The translations under genes and the position numbers were made by a program. Shown in pieces: positions 1-12,798 of a stretch of 64,000 bases of DNA (the first letter of the stretch is position 1; the number at the start of each line of letters is the position of its first letter). Under the pieces are notes generated by a model, which did no database searches, was not told the origin of the DNA, and saw only the letters and a program-made list of their open reading frames with translations. Source of the stretch: Rostrohypoxylon terebratum (lineage: Eukaryota; Ascomycota; Sordariomycetes; Xylariales; Hypoxylaceae); NCBI GenBank assembly GCA_022497145.1, contig MU385887.1, forward strand, positions 1-64,000, in the 5' to 3' direction.

Positions 1-1993
1 AATTTGGTGGTGTAGGAAACAAAAATCTAACGTAGGTTGTAGCGGTGAGAGTGTTGCAAAAGGGGGTCCGTTGCAAAAGTGGGTCATGGCGGTTAGGTCC
101 TAGGTAAACAAGTAACTAAGATTGTTTCGTGTAATTGGGTTTAATTGGGCACAGAATGTCTCTCTCTTGACTACCATCTTGTTTCGAGGGGAATGAGGTA
201 TTCTACTATGTATATGCATGGCTATTCGGATAGTTATTGGCTACATGTCGATTTGATCACCGTCGACTTGGATTTGTGAGATGCGGTCGGACAAGGGACA
301 AGGGAACAATGAAACGTCGGATTGGTTGAGCGAAGAGCCCCTGATTGCAACGCTGGATAGATACCTGGGTCCTGGGTACAATACAATAGTGGACATTGAT
401 GCCATGTGGATTTTAAAGTCTTCTAGCATCGATTCTAGCCATACGCCATACACTAATAGTAGTTGGCTCAGCTGACGAGGCGACTGGCGCGGTGTGGGCA
501 ATGTGGGCAAATGTGGACAATGTGGATTAAGCGAAGTGGGGGTTTAAAGTGGTGGCTAATCACACACTGGACGATTGAATTGGTTGGTGACGTACGCGGG
601 TATCCAATAAGAATCGATAGAATCGATTATGTCCGTTTGATAAAGGAAGTCACTTTCTGTGCTACACTGCAGATTGGATGATCAATAGGTAAGTACCTAG
701 GTAGTATAGTAAGATATTCCGCTTGCGTGCGGAGAAATGTGTGATATTTGAAGTTTGAGGTACTACTACTAGTAACTCATGTACTACTAAGCAGGTAGAC
801 CGCCGTAGCGGTACGTGATGCCAACCTGGAAGGATAGCAACGCCAAATCGAGGCTTCCAAAAAAGTAAAGAGGAATATTAAATGGATACAGCATAATAAG
901 TAATATAGACATCATAGATCGGGGGAAATAATTTAAAGTTGGTGCTAGCTGCTAGGTATTGTAAGATTAATTCATCGGAAGGGACAGCTGGGGGCGGATA
1001 CTGCACTATGCACATTGCACATGGATGGCAGCAGGGCATGGCAAGAAGACATTAATGATTAATTCATCAGCTGTTAATTCAATGGATTTGTCTTCTCCCT
1101 CCCTTCACCCCCCACCCCCCCCAAAAGTAGTGTAGTAGAGCCTTCAAGGTTCTTGGATTTTAGAGTCTTCTCGAAACCCACCTGCACCACATGCACCATC
1201 AAAACCCCTGGCATGTTTCTTGACGAAGATCACTGATTTTTTTTTTAATCTACCACCTACCTATCTGATAACATCGCACGCAAAGAGTCTAACTAGACCT
1301 GCTAGGTCTGTTAGGTCTACTGAAGATCTACTGGGTTGAAGTAGAACGGTCTTGTCCATCGAAGAAACAAAATTCACCTGTCGCCATCCAACATCTCGCC
1401 GTCTTGGCAGTCGAGAAATGTCGATCTTAGCATTGGGACACGATTGATCTTGGCATTTATTCTTGGCAAATGGACGGAAGAAACGGCATCATTGTTGCAT
1501 CGTTAAGATAAAAATAGGGGCCCTTCTTCCAATTCCAATTCAAATGTTTGGTGTTTTCTCCCTCCTGTCCTTGCTGTCCTTGTCCGCGTCCGCGTCCGCA
1601 TCCGCTAATACCAAAGAACCTGTCAGCCTGTCTGAGCGTATCTCCGTCAACATTTTTTAATACCGTACGAATGTTGGACTTTAGCTGTGCTCGTATGTGA
1701 TATCGCGACAGTTGTTTTTTTCCCCTCTCTTTCTTATTTCCCACCTCGCTCATTCTCACTCATTCATTCCTTCATTTGGCCGTAAGCCATAAGTCATAAT
1801 CCTCTTTTTTTGGTTTTCTCACTTGCTATTATTCTTCCTCTTTTTTTAGACATTCGAGACGGAAGCTTACGCGTACAATACAACCGTGCTAATCGTATTG
1901 TGGGGTAAACTGGCGATTGGATTAATTTTGGACGATTGATCTATCGCGCGCCGCGCAACACTCCAGCAAAGAAAGTCACCCAAAAACCTGACT
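1..1993. other. Intergenic region upstream of the SGNH hydrolase
   Basis: I see no supportable gene. The open frames are short, lack recognisable domains and have no plausible splice partners. The only structure is a small hexamer run (TCCGCG units, about 1583-1605) and homopolymer C and T tracts near 1110-1135 and 1240-1250. The last few hundred bases are pyrimidine-rich, as expected for a fungal promoter and 5' leader. Confidence 0.5.
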
Positions 1994-3340
1994 ATGGATA
2001 AATTTCCTCGTCAACTGACTTCGAGCCCATACATTTCGATGGTCTTGGCACGAAGACGCTCGCTCCTATTGCTGGGCTTGCCTTTATTTCTTATAAGTAT
2101 GTATTAATAATCTTCATTTTCACATTTACATTTCGACACCCCTGTACTCTCTGTACTTGGTATTCCTTTATCTACAAATGCGGCTGACCAGTTCGTAGTA
2201 CTGCTATTTTCCGGCACCGTCAACGTCGACAATGAATGGGGACATAAGTTGGATAGTTTTGGGGACAACTTCAAGGCCGGTGTTAGCTATGTAACTGGCA
2301 ACGGCACTGTCCAAGTTTCTTACCCTTCAACCGATGGCGCTGCCAACTCTTCATCACTACACGCTGCCGCCTTCCCTAGCGAACTGTCTAGCGGCGCCAC
2401 CCCCTCCACCGTTAAGACTAAGCCGTATGCTCGACCCGGCTACGAGCTGCCTCTTGCTAATGGAATTCCACTCCGTATCATGGCGCTTGGCGCATCGACT
2501 ACTCGTGGTGACAGTCCCGAAGAAGGCATCGATAACAATGGATTCCGCCGTCCTATCCGCGAAAAGTTGATGGCTATCGGTAACAAAGTCAATTTTGTCG
2601 GCACGCAGCGTCTTGGAAACATGACAGACAACGACATAGAAGCATATCCCGGCGTGGTCACTGCGACTATTCACGGAAACGCCCGGAAGGCTGTTCCCAA
2701 GTCAAAGCCTAATCTATTTCTCATCAACGCTGGATCTAACGACTGCTTCCAGCATGTTGACATTGATAACTTTTACAAGCGATACGATGCCCTAGTTCGA
2801 TATCTCCTCGAGGCCTCGCCGAGGTCTACCATCATTATGGCTACTATTCTACCTACCTGGGACACTCGGTTTAATGGGCGTGAGGACGTCTGGAGAGTTA
2901 ACCCACAGATCCGGAGACTAGCGAAGATCTACAAACAACAAGGGTTGCCGGTCGTACTTGCCGAGATGCAAGGTCCGGACGGAATTCAAGATGGAAATCT
3001 GGCTTCGGATGGTATGCACCCAGGCACCGCCGGCTACGAAATGATGGCTACCAAAATGTTTGAGGCTATCGTCGAGGCGGATGCCCGAGGGTTCCTACAA
3101 CCTCCGGAACCCGTTGCGGGGATACTCGACGACGGCGACGAGGAGCGAAAAGACGAAGATTACATGAAATGGCTAGAAGAGAAGCGGGCATTGGATAACG
3201 CGACGGCGATCGCTGAGCAGAAAGAGATCGACAGGATGCTGGCCGAATTGGCCAAGATGAAGCAAGAAAACGCGGCTGGCAAGCAGGAAAGGCGTCAAAA
3301 GGACACTAGATTAAGGCGGCATCCCAAAATGCTCTTCTGA
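1994..3340 (+). CDS. Membrane-anchored SGNH/GDSL-family hydrolase
   Basis: Predicted esterase or lipase of the SGNH fold, acting in the secretory pathway or at the cell surface. Two exons: 1994-2096 and 2199-3340 (intron GTATGT...TAG), giving 414 aa. The phase matches exactly and the join creates one continuous hydrophobic segment at residues 24-42, preceded by an arginine cluster. This suggests a signal anchor or an uncleaved signal peptide. Catalytic blocks are visible: block I ALGAST with nucleophile Ser134, block III NAGSND (Asn215), and block V DGMH with Asp305 and His308. The last 85 residues are charged and coiled-coil-like (KWLEEKRALDN...), beyond the usual end of the domain. The family resembles bacterial and fungal CE3-like esterases; the substrate cannot be read from sequence. 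ATG at 2039 is an alternative start that also keeps the hydrophobic segment. Confidence 0.88.
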
Positions 3341-4555
3341 TTAGCGGGACAAGCGGGTTCCTTGTCTTAGAAAACTGGGCAATTATAATGGCGTCGCCCG
3401 TATGAGATCACGGCCTCCCAACTGTTATTGTTATAAACACATACTATGTAGACTACCGACCTGAGGTGTGTAACGGTTAACCTACCTAATAATTTCCCGA
3501 GAGGGTTCCAACTCCGAATCCTTCCCGCCCCAGTATCGTTGTACGTAGTAATCTACGTAATACGGTACCGCGATGCATTAGTACGATTATACGACCCGAC
3601 GCCCGGCTTGGTTCGGTTCAGGACGCAGTTCATTACCTTCCTGGTAGTCTAACATCTCACTACATACTATGTACATTGTACATACGCAACATACAGATAT
3701 CCCGCCGGATAGAAGATAGATCGAAGATCGGTAGCGAAATATCAGAATGTTAAAATGACAGCTTCAAATGTTGGCTGACGTCGACTTTGTTGGTGCGATA
3801 TCTATGATTCTATGTACTCAATCAAGTATCTAGGACCTAGGACCTAGGTATTCAATATTGTGGGCTTCTCCAATCATAACCATGCTCGAGTGAAACTGCG
3901 CACGCGATGATACTTGGCACAGTGCTACCAGCGCTATGCGAATTGAGTTTTCGAGATTGGAGATTAGCATTTTAAGCGACCGCTGCCCGTTTAGATACCC
4001 GCCACGCTGCCGAGAGTTTACCACTCGGTCGGTGACATCGGTGACATTGGTGACATCAACAAGAGCTTGTTTTGGAATTTTTAAGCTTTTAAGCTTGTGT
4101 CTAGTATTTACTAATTGTCAGGGTCGACGTTCTTTAGCGGCTTAGCTCTGATATCCATGGATCCGCCTCCACCTTTGGCCCTCCAACGAAACCCACTCTG
4201 CTTACTTCGTACACTGATAGAAAATTAATAGAAATCAACCGATCTTGGCTAAGAGGTCAATGCGGGCGCGGATGGTACCGCGACATTGATCGCGACATGT
4301 GGGAATTTGGTATTAAAATTTGTACACTACAGTTCCTTCAATGTCTGTCATATTCTAGGTTTCGGAATTGGACATTATTTTGATGTGTCTGATCTGATTG
4401 ATATGATATAGCGTTTGGAATTGCGTTACGTCGTGAGGATTTGTAGGAATCGGATGGCGTGATTTTTAGATCGTGTACGCTGTGTTTAATTTTCTAGGCT
4501 ATGGCGATCTGTCTGTGATACCATCCATCCTCTTTTCCCCTCTCCAATTCTAGGA
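3341..4555. other. Intergenic region before the ankyrin/CorA gene
   Basis: No gene is supported. It contains a three-unit 9-bp tandem repeat (TCGGTGACA type) at 4029-4055 and a CCTAGG-rich cluster at 3829-3850. Pyrimidine tracts end in TTCTAG two bases before the ATG at 4556, so a 5' UTR intron ending there is possible. Confidence 0.45.
4029..4055. repeat. 9-bp tandem repeat, three units
   Basis: Three consecutive units of TCGGTGACA, the third with one change (TTGGTGACA), are read directly. It is noncoding and of no known role. Confidence 0.7.
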
Positions 4556-7500
4556 ATGGCCAGCCAAGCCAGCGTAGCAAGCAGTCAACCCGACCCGCGA
4601 CAATTGAGACTCATCGCCGCTTCAGCTCAAGCCAACGAGGCTAGACTTCGCGACATCCTAGCTGAGGACCCTCCTTGGACTTCCAGCACCGACCATGACG
4701 CGCTTCGCCAAGCCCTCCAGAAAGCAGCCGCGCGCGGCAAGCTTTCTATCGTCCAGCTCTTACTCGATCACGGCGCCGAGCCGAACCCCAGAAAAGAGAA
4801 CGAGATCCCCGCCTTAGTGAAGGCAGCCGAAGGGGGCCATGCTGAGGTTGTTGCCGAGCTTTTAAAGCGCGGCGCCGACCCGAACGCGCGTAATCGAAAC
4901 GGACAGACGGCTCTTTTCAGCGCATGTCTGAAAGGCTATAATCAGGTGGTCGAGGCTTTGCTACAAGGAAAGGCGAATGTGGAAGCCCAAGATAAGGAAG
5001 GTCGATCTCCCTTGCTGTTCTTAGCTTCAGAAAAACCCGGGAAGGGGAAATGGACTCTTGAGACCTTGAAGATACTCCTGAACAACAAGGCCAATCTCGA
5101 AGTCAAAGATCAGATTGGGAGAACACCGCTCCTGTGGGCTGCTACCAATGGAAACGTAGATCTCGCTCGCGTTCTCCTCGAGAACCATGTGCGAGTTGAC
5201 GTTACAAATAACCGTGGGCGAACGGCCTTACACCTCGCAGCCGAGGGTAGCCATCAGAATCAATCTGAAGAGATGGTAAAGCTCTTGCTTGATTATGAGG
5301 CTGACCCTGGTGCGGTGAGCGATGGCGGTTGGACGCCGCTCCACAATGCAGCCCAGAGCGGTTATGCGCCTATCGTCGCATTGCTGCTTGATACTGAAGC
5401 CAACGTAAATGCCGCGCTCTCGAACGGAATGACACCGTTGCATTGGGCTGCATTCAATGGCAAGAAGGAAGTCGTTCAACTAATACTGACTCGACCCGAT
5501 GCGAATCTATCTATCAAAGACAGCTTTAACCGAACAGCTATGCTGTGCGCCGCCGAGAAGAATCACCCCGAGATCGTTCAATTGCTTTCACCTGCACGCG
5601 GCGCCGATCGTTTATCGCCAACAGCGCAACAAGCATGTCGGGCCTTCGAGGCCACGGTCGTGGATTTTGGCCAATTCGAGAAGAAACAGCTCGTCTCGAA
5701 GTATTCCGTGTACGATCTCCTGTACGGCTGGGACCACGAGAACGATAAGCCGAAAGTTCCCACCCTCACGAAGAACATCAAGTATAAGCCGGATTTTCGG
5801 TGGATCCATCTGCCTGCGAATAATGTACAATATGCTCGAGTCTCATCATTTAAACATCCAGAACTAACATATCATATAGATAGCATGGGTTGAGGTATTT
5901 GAACACTCTTGATCGTACAATACCTCCATTAGCTCATCATTGATCAGACCCTTCTTGCCAAATCCTTCATCGAGGCGGGACATCGCGATATTGAAGCCTT
6001 CAAGGCCCTAGAAAAATGCTTCGACCAAGAACACCAGGGTCAACTCGCACATGCCCACTTCATGAGGACATTTTCGAACCGTATAACATCGCCTCGGGCC
6101 GGTCTCCAGGATAAAAGAGACGATAAATCGTTAGCCCCGTTATCTGAGGAACCGTCAGACGTCAGCGTCGCATCGACTCTAAACGGCAGCGCTGGTGGTG
6201 ATTTTCCGAAGAAGCCGAGTGATTCTTTCGAAGACGATACGCCGACGAAGAAGAAGAGTAAGTCCGAACAGATCGCCGAGAGACATCCTAAGAAGCATAA
6301 GCGAGCAAAGGGTCCTCCTGGAAATCCGCCCCAGAGGCAAGAGAGTATCGCGGGTAACTTGAGCGGCAAATTTCAAGCTCCTCCCGCTTGGGAGACGCAG
6401 AGGTATGCAGTGTCGGGTGGGAAAATAGTATTATTTGTGAGTGCTTATTTACGTGTGTGACGTGACGTGAGTGATGAAAATGCTGATTGGCCTAGATGCC
6501 GTTCCTGCACTACGAAACAGACGAGCGGCGGCGCAAAATGAGCAAGGCCATTGAGAATGTGTACCGGGACCGACAAAACCTGGATAACTCATCCCGGGAC
6601 TCCCTCATGGTCAACGCGTACCTGAAAAGCGAGCCGCGCCTTCATCCGCGTAGAACGCTCGACCAGTTCTTCTACCACGGCATCGACACCTCGGCCAGAG
6701 ATACGGACCAAGTCGTCTACCGGTATTGTAAAAGGCATAATAAGGAGCCGAAAGTGTTCATGGTTGATCAACTGTGGCTTTGGATCATTGGGAAGGATCT
6801 CATCTTTACGTGCTTCCCGCAGCGATGGGACCAGCCTAAACAGGATCCCTTGAATGTTCTGGACGGGATCATTGAGGAAACGAATGCTAAAACTCGGCCG
6901 CCTATCGGTTCTGTTTGGTACGTATGAAATTCATGAGCCTCTACTGTATCTGGACTAATCGCTAATGATATCTATAGTATGTGATAAAATTCGGCCTTGT
7001 TTTCAAGCGACTAATGATTGAATCTATGAAATGCTAACACATATTAGATGATCTCGCGATGCTAATAACAAGCCGCTGTTCCGGAACATTCGACCGAAAC
7101 CGACTTGACAACCAAGATTTCCAATTCTTAGACATGTTCGAGAGCTCGATCGGTCTCGTGACAGACCGGGAAAGCCAGCTGTTCAGCCGTTTTAACCAAG
7201 CATCAGCCCAATCAGCTCAATGGCTACAGTACCACCGCCGGCGGCGCAGCATCGGGCACCCAGCGCGGCTCACCTCCTTCGGCACGCCGGACGATTCGCA
7301 AAGCAGGGGCATGGACCAATTCCCCGACGCACTCCTCGACATCGGCGTCGAGACGTCGCTGCTAGCGGAGATCAAGGACATCCGTGACGAGCTGGGCATC
7401 ATCAGCGGGCTAATCGAAGGGCAGCTAGACACACTCGACGACTTCGAGATGCAGATCACCGAAGAGCTGCGCAGCAACAGCGGCACAGGGGAGAGCCGGC

Positions 7501-8318
7501 GCGCGGTCGACGTCGCCGTAGCGGAGATACGCAAGCGTTCGCGCGAGCAGCTCCGCAGCCTCGAGATCCGACACAAGGACATCGAGCGCATGGACCACCA
7601 GGCGGAGTCGCTGTACCGCAACTTGACCGACCTGCTGGACCTTAAGCAGAAGCACTCCAACGCGCTCGAGGCCCGCTTCGCCGGCGACCAGGCCGTCATC
7701 GCCGCCAAGCAGGGCCAGACCGTCATGGTGTTCACCATCGTCACTATCATCTTCCTGCCCATGAGCTTCATCGCCGCCTTCTTCGCTATTAACTTTCAGG
7801 AGTGGCAGGATGGGCCCCTGACTATCGGGTACGTGAGTAAGTACATGTTCGGCATCGGGCTTGGTGTCAGTGTCCCGCTTATCGCGATGGCGTTTACGAT
7901 TACGGATATCTCGGATACGGTGAGGGGCTTCTTCGGACGCTGTTTTGGTGCGAGGGAGAGGGGGAAAGCTGAACGGGAACGTGCTGGGGGTACGAGGGGA
8001 GCCGAGGAGGACACATATATCAAGCAGCCGAAGACTTCGATGTCGTCTCATCGCGTCGGTAGGGAGCCGTTGCTGGACGGACCATCACCGCGCATGTTAC
8101 CTACCAGACATAGTCGCGATCGCAGCACCGATTACTACGCCGCGGCGAGGTTGTCGCCTACCTCGTTCGGCCAACGGATATCCGGCGGACCGCGGAAGGT
8201 GAGCTTCAGCAGCGGCAATGCGACGGGTCCGTGGGCTCGGCCTAGTTTGGAAAGGAGTCGTAGAGGGAGATTAAGCGAGGATTTAGAGAAGGGGAGACGG
8301 ACTTATGGATATGAATGA
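4556..8318 (+). CDS. Ankyrin-repeat protein with CorA-like membrane domain
   Basis: Large fungal protein (about 1150 aa). It carries roughly ten ankyrin repeats at residues 20-345, a linker with the family signature RWIHLPANN-IAWVE, a basic low-complexity stretch, and a C-terminal helical domain ending in two membrane segments (VFTIVTIIFLPMSFIAAFFAI, then a second near YMFGIGLGVSVPLIAMAF). This resembles CorA magnesium channels, but the GMN motif is absent, so metal transport is uncertain. Exons: 4556-5824, a 15-nt micro-exon 5880-5894, 5948-6436, 6496-about 6907/6917 and 7048-8318. The first three junctions are phase-perfect. The fourth is not clean. The best-looking donor (GTACGT at 6918) with acceptor TTAG at 7047 creates a UGA. 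A weak donor at 6908, or an acceptor at 7072, restores the frame at the cost of conserved residues. It may be a real gene with an odd splice, or one carrying a frame lesion. Confidence 0.85.
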
Positions 8319-8842
8319 TGTGTTTATGGCTATTTCATTGTCATGGTCATTGTCATTGCATTCACGGGGGTTATAGGAAAGTCGAAAAGTTGGAAAAGTT
8401 TACATGCATGCATACATACCCAAGCATTAGTTCATGTTATATATCTTCTCCTAATTGAAGGAGCATTTATGTTCTCACGTATTGAGACTTAGGCCAAAAC
8501 GCTGACCATATATCCCTTGGCTAATTGATCGCATAATACTCCGAGAACCTAATGGTGATTGATTCCCCATGCTTTAGTGGATAGTCGCTAGGCTCTAGTG
8601 AACGACTGCTATATTCTAGTGGGTGACAGTGGTTAGCTTAGGTGGAAAAAAAGGCAATACGGGGGGTATATTCATTCCCTTAAGGCTTAAGTTCACACGG
8701 GCCTAGCTCTCCCAACCCTTTCGCCTTAATTCATGGCCTAGAAATCAGAGCGTCAACATTCATTAACTCCAAATTCATTTCCCGAAATACTAGTAGAATT
8801 AAAAAAAAGAAAAAGTTGATATTCTCAAAGAGAGTAAAAAAT
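8319..8842. other. Short intergenic region
   Basis: Lies between the ankyrin/CorA gene and the tRNA. AT-rich with no coding signal. It presumably holds the 3' UTR of the upstream gene. Confidence 0.5.
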
Positions 8843-8912
8843 GCATCAGCCGCGAATCGAACGCGGGGCCCATCGATGGCAACGATGGATTTTACCACTA
8901 AACCACTGATGC
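8843..8912 (-). tRNA. tRNA-Gly (anticodon GCC)
   Basis: On the minus strand the sequence folds as a standard cloverleaf of 70 nt. The 7-bp acceptor stem GCATCAG/CTGATGC, a D arm with the A-box TGGTTTAGTGG, an anticodon stem CATCG/CGATG around loop TTGCCAT (anticodon GCC), and a 5-bp T stem CCGCG/CGCGG around TTCGATT (B-box) are all present. No intron is seen. CCA is not encoded, as usual in eukaryotes. Confidence 0.95.
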
Positions 8913-9145
8913 TTGAAGTCTCACCAGGGGGTTTGCATTGACCAATTGTTCCAAAAAGATGCCTATTACCCTGAAATTTGGACCCGCAAAAGTATGCGAG
9001 CGCCATTTTACGTAATACGGTCATTTCATTCCGACGGGTCTGTTACCATACCTACAGGATAAGTAAAAGCATCTTACAGCAGTAACCAATCCCCTATTCC
9101 AATCACAAAACCTATCCATCCATTATACGGGACTAGCAATCATCC

Positions 9146-10243
9146 ATGACGGACAGTCCCGAAATCCCGGGCATGCCCTCGCCCATGCCTCCGCAGGCCC
9201 CGCCTACACCGCCCCAGTCATCTCTCTCACCAATCTCGACGTATGTTAAGCCGCAGCCCCGGCCGCCTAAATCCCCGGCGCACTCGGCGCAGATTCGGGT
9301 GCAGAACCGGAGGCGCGAGTATTTGGAAAGGAACCCGAAGTACTTTGATTCGCTTGAGCATGAACTTGCCGGTATGCTTATGTTTGATTCACGTCATCCA
9401 TTCGGCTTCTGAGAAAAAGATCCATGATTGCATCAATTTCTTAATTCTCCACATTCCACAGCTCATCGTCGCGGCCCCCTTTTTAACCCCGGCCCCTAAC
9501 GTGAGCGCGCGCAAAAATATCAAAAACCTCAACTTCTACCTATCTCATTTGATTTCTTTTTTTTCCTCTGTTATCTCCTCATTGCTAACTTACACCAAGA
9601 CCCACTCCTCTACGACGCCCTAATCCGGCGCTTCCAGTCCCCCGCGGAGCGCGAAAAGGAGGGTCGCACCAAGGGGTACTCGCGCGTGCTCGAGGTGGAC
9701 CTGATCCGCGGCGAGGCCAAGATCGCGCAGCTCACCTCCGCCACGTTCGCCGCTAACATCACCACCACCGCGTCTCAAGCCCCGGCACGGGGTCCGTCGG
9801 CCGAATCGTGGATCCCGAAGCCGGCGTCAGAGGATGTCGACGCTTTTATCAGGGAGTACGCGAATGGGACGGATGGGTTGGGCGATGATGGAGGGGGTAA
9901 TGGGGGTGGAAGTGGAAGTGGGGGTGGGGGTGGCGTCGAGGCGGGAGTGAAGGGCTTGCCCCGCCCGCCGGAGACCAAGGAGGAGGGGCGGGAACGCTGG
10001 AATGATTTTCTGAGACGCCGGTTCGTGCTTGGGCGCGATGACGATTTCGATTATCAGGTCGCGGACGAGAATGATGATCTTGATGTTATGGAGAGACGGG
10101 AAGAGGAGGATGCGTGGTTCGATGATGAAGATCCTGGATGGGCTAGTGACCCTGCTGAAGATCAGGGCGGTGGTGGAACTAATAATGGTGAAAAGCTAGA
10201 GAAGAAGACGCTTGAAGGGGAGACGGGCATCCAGGATTTCTAA
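9146..10243 (+). CDS. CCDC97-like (DUF2052) nuclear protein
   Basis: Two exons, 9146-9371 and 9600-10243 (intron 228 nt, GTATGC...AAG, with a polypyrimidine tract and a GCTAACT branch site), giving 289 aa. The join recreates the family block EHELADPLLYDALIRRFQSP. The C-terminal half has the other family signature, RFVLGRDDDFDYQVADEND followed by an acidic WFDDEDP motif. The N-terminus is proline-rich and a glycine run sits near residue 150. Human CCDC97 has been linked to the SF3B part of the spliceosome, so a splicing role is plausible here by family. No catalytic domain is visible. It is convergent with the HET gene, with only 150 bp between the stop codons. Confidence 0.85.
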
Positions 10244-10393
10244 TAATTGTCTGTCATTCCACTTTAGGCGTGGGGAGTAATGGATGCTTAGATAATAAGT
10301 ACTGCATGCTTGAGGAACTTGAGCTATTAATTGTGGCGGTCGAACTTTTAAGATCGCAGATTAGGTATCTTAGAAACATGTTTCTATTTCTAC

Positions 10394-12798
10394 TTATATG
10401 AGGATAATATTTTCGCTGTATTCTTTGCGATCGTCTTCCGTTTCCTCGTAAACGAAGGCAGGACCGATGACACGATAAGCAAGACAACTGCCCTTGTCGT
10501 CGCTATACGGTACCTCGCGCAGGACTATCGGTATAGGAATTCCTAAGATTTGCGCTACAATGTCCCCAGAACTCATCGCCTCTGGACCTGAGCCAACAAG
10601 ACCGGATGTGGTGGCGAATATGTTCCTTCGCCCTGCGAGGTGATTACAAATTGCTACAGTCAACTCCTTGGTGCTATAATTCCCAGTATACCCGCCGTAA
10701 GTTTGTTCTATAATGTTATCTTCGAATTGTCCAGTGTCCGAATCGGTTTCTATATTGATGGGTTCTTGAAGACACGCTTTGCTGGTAGTCAACAATCGGT
10801 ACCAGTCATGAAACTCTTCTCTGTCAAGAAGGTGAAGCTCGGCTTTGGAATCGATTGCAGCGTCCAGTATCTTTGCAGCCGTCCCGGCAGGGTCCTGATA
10901 AGCTGGGTGGACCGGAGTATCTCTATCGAGAAATCTAAGCCAACGTATAAACACAAGTGTCGCAGAGCCAACTTCGGCAGGGTTTGGTAGAATTATCCCG
11001 AAGTTGCTGATCTTACGGAAGCCCCTAGAACTGAATTCGACAGTGTCGATCCGAGCGCCTTTCACGACAAGCCCGTCGTTTCCTCGGAATTCAAGCCAGA
11101 CCTCTGATGTTGGATTGATGACTGGCTCGATAATGTACTCTGAACGAATCCATTGCTTTTTTGGAGCGATGCTCCAGCCCGGGACCCATGACGGAGCTTC
11201 GATGTTAGAGTGGGCTCCAGCGTCCAAGAGTAAACTGATGGCCACGGAATTCCACTGTAACAAATCCCTAATCAATTCTTGGTACACCTGACCTAAAGGT
11301 TTCGAGTACTCTGGCTGGGAAAGGTTCTTGACGCCCAGACGTTGCAGAACTCCATAGGTAGCGTAAGAGCGATCCTTGTCGTCGGTAGCTTCTCGTGTAC
11401 GAATCGTTCGTAGTACGCCTGCAAGATATGGATTTTCGTATCCTTTATAATCTACTCTAAGCCGTAAAGCCATGTCGCGCCATGGCGGAACCTTCATTCC
11501 ATTGAAGCAAAAAATGTTTCTAAAGGAGCAGACCGGCCTATCATTTATTATATCAGCAAATCCCTGCTACTCGACGGTATTCAGCATACGATACGGCCAA
11601 TTGCCAGACCTATGCAAATAGCAAGTGCACTGATGCTACGAATGGTCGTGCTGCTTACTGAAGAAATATTAGCTAGAAACTTGTGTGATGTGGTAGGTAT
11701 AGGATATACCATTATTATTATGAATACAATCCAAAAATCTTGTAAAACACTGCCAACGACTCACACTAGCATACATACAACAATGCCGACAGCTATTTGA
11801 TACGTATTAGCTACTATGCAGATAACTTTTGCAATAGCAGGCATCGTATTTTCTTCATCGAATTCTTGTAACCAAGAGGCATACATGGCAGGCTGAAATT
11901 CCTCGGGGTTGAACGACTCCTCCCACTTGCTAGGTCTTCCAGTATGTATCCAAACACGGACTAAATCGATTATTGGTAGAGCGACCGTATCTTTTGAAGT
12001 AGGGTGACCTGGTGTACCAATGTGCTTCTCAGAAGGATGAGGCATAAAGTCACCGTCAAAAACCCGACTCATCCTGATAGCAGTAACGAGATGAGCCCAC
12101 CTCAAGCGGTTATGTCCACAGACAAGAATGAGATTGGGAGATAGTACAGCTTCTTGAAATGTCCAGATTCTTCGAAACCACTTGCGATCCGATATATCTT
12201 GAAATTCACAAGGCTTCAAAGCATCATGTAGCCGCCAATAACAGTTTCCACTTAAAGATAATAATCTCAGACCCCCCTTGGAGTCTAAGAGGCTAAATGG
12301 TAGCAAAATGTGTGTCCAAAGAACGTCTTTCATTACGACGGAGAAATAAGATTTCATGCGATTTATAGCGATTGACCTGTATAGCGCTCGGTTACTTCGA
12401 GTTGGAGGATGTGAAGCGGAAGCGATGTTTAAAAAATCGTGTTTCGCAACCCGGCGCGCCCAATCCATCACTTTATCGGAAGCAGCGGTACCAGGACCCA
12501 ACCATGCATAGACTTCAGTAGCCCATGAGTAGATTTCCTCCATCAATTTGATCTGGGTCTCCTTTTCGGTATTGTCGTCTTGATTTATGCATACCGCGTC
12601 GATCCAGATACACAAGCTACCGTGCATCCGCCGAAGAGCACGTAAAGCATCTCGACAGTTGGTTGATATTTTCAATTTGACATTCGGTCCTCCACTATGT
12701 CTCAATTCTAACATGTCTGGGCGAGGTGTTGAATAAGTACCCCACACATAGGAGAGTGCTGTGAAACTTGTATCGACCAGGGGTTGTATTGGCTCCAT
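10394..12798 (-). CDS. HET-domain (heterokaryon incompatibility) protein
   Basis: Two exons on the minus strand, 12798-11779 and 11563-10394, joined in phase (donor GTATGT, acceptor CAG, intron 215 nt), giving about 729 aa. The HET domain occupies the first half: FTALSYVWG at the N-terminus, then CIWIDAVCINQ, then WFRRIWTFQEAVL, the three blocks that define the family. The C-terminal half has the usual TDDKDRSYATYG, PSWVPGWS and YRVIGPAFVY landmarks. HET proteins mediate recognition of non-self after hyphal fusion, often ending in cell death, and many members have no known role. The long frame upstream of 12798 opens with TTG, so I use the first ATG (12798). A short upstream exon cannot be excluded, because the N-terminus is a little shorter than usual. 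Confidence 0.85.
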
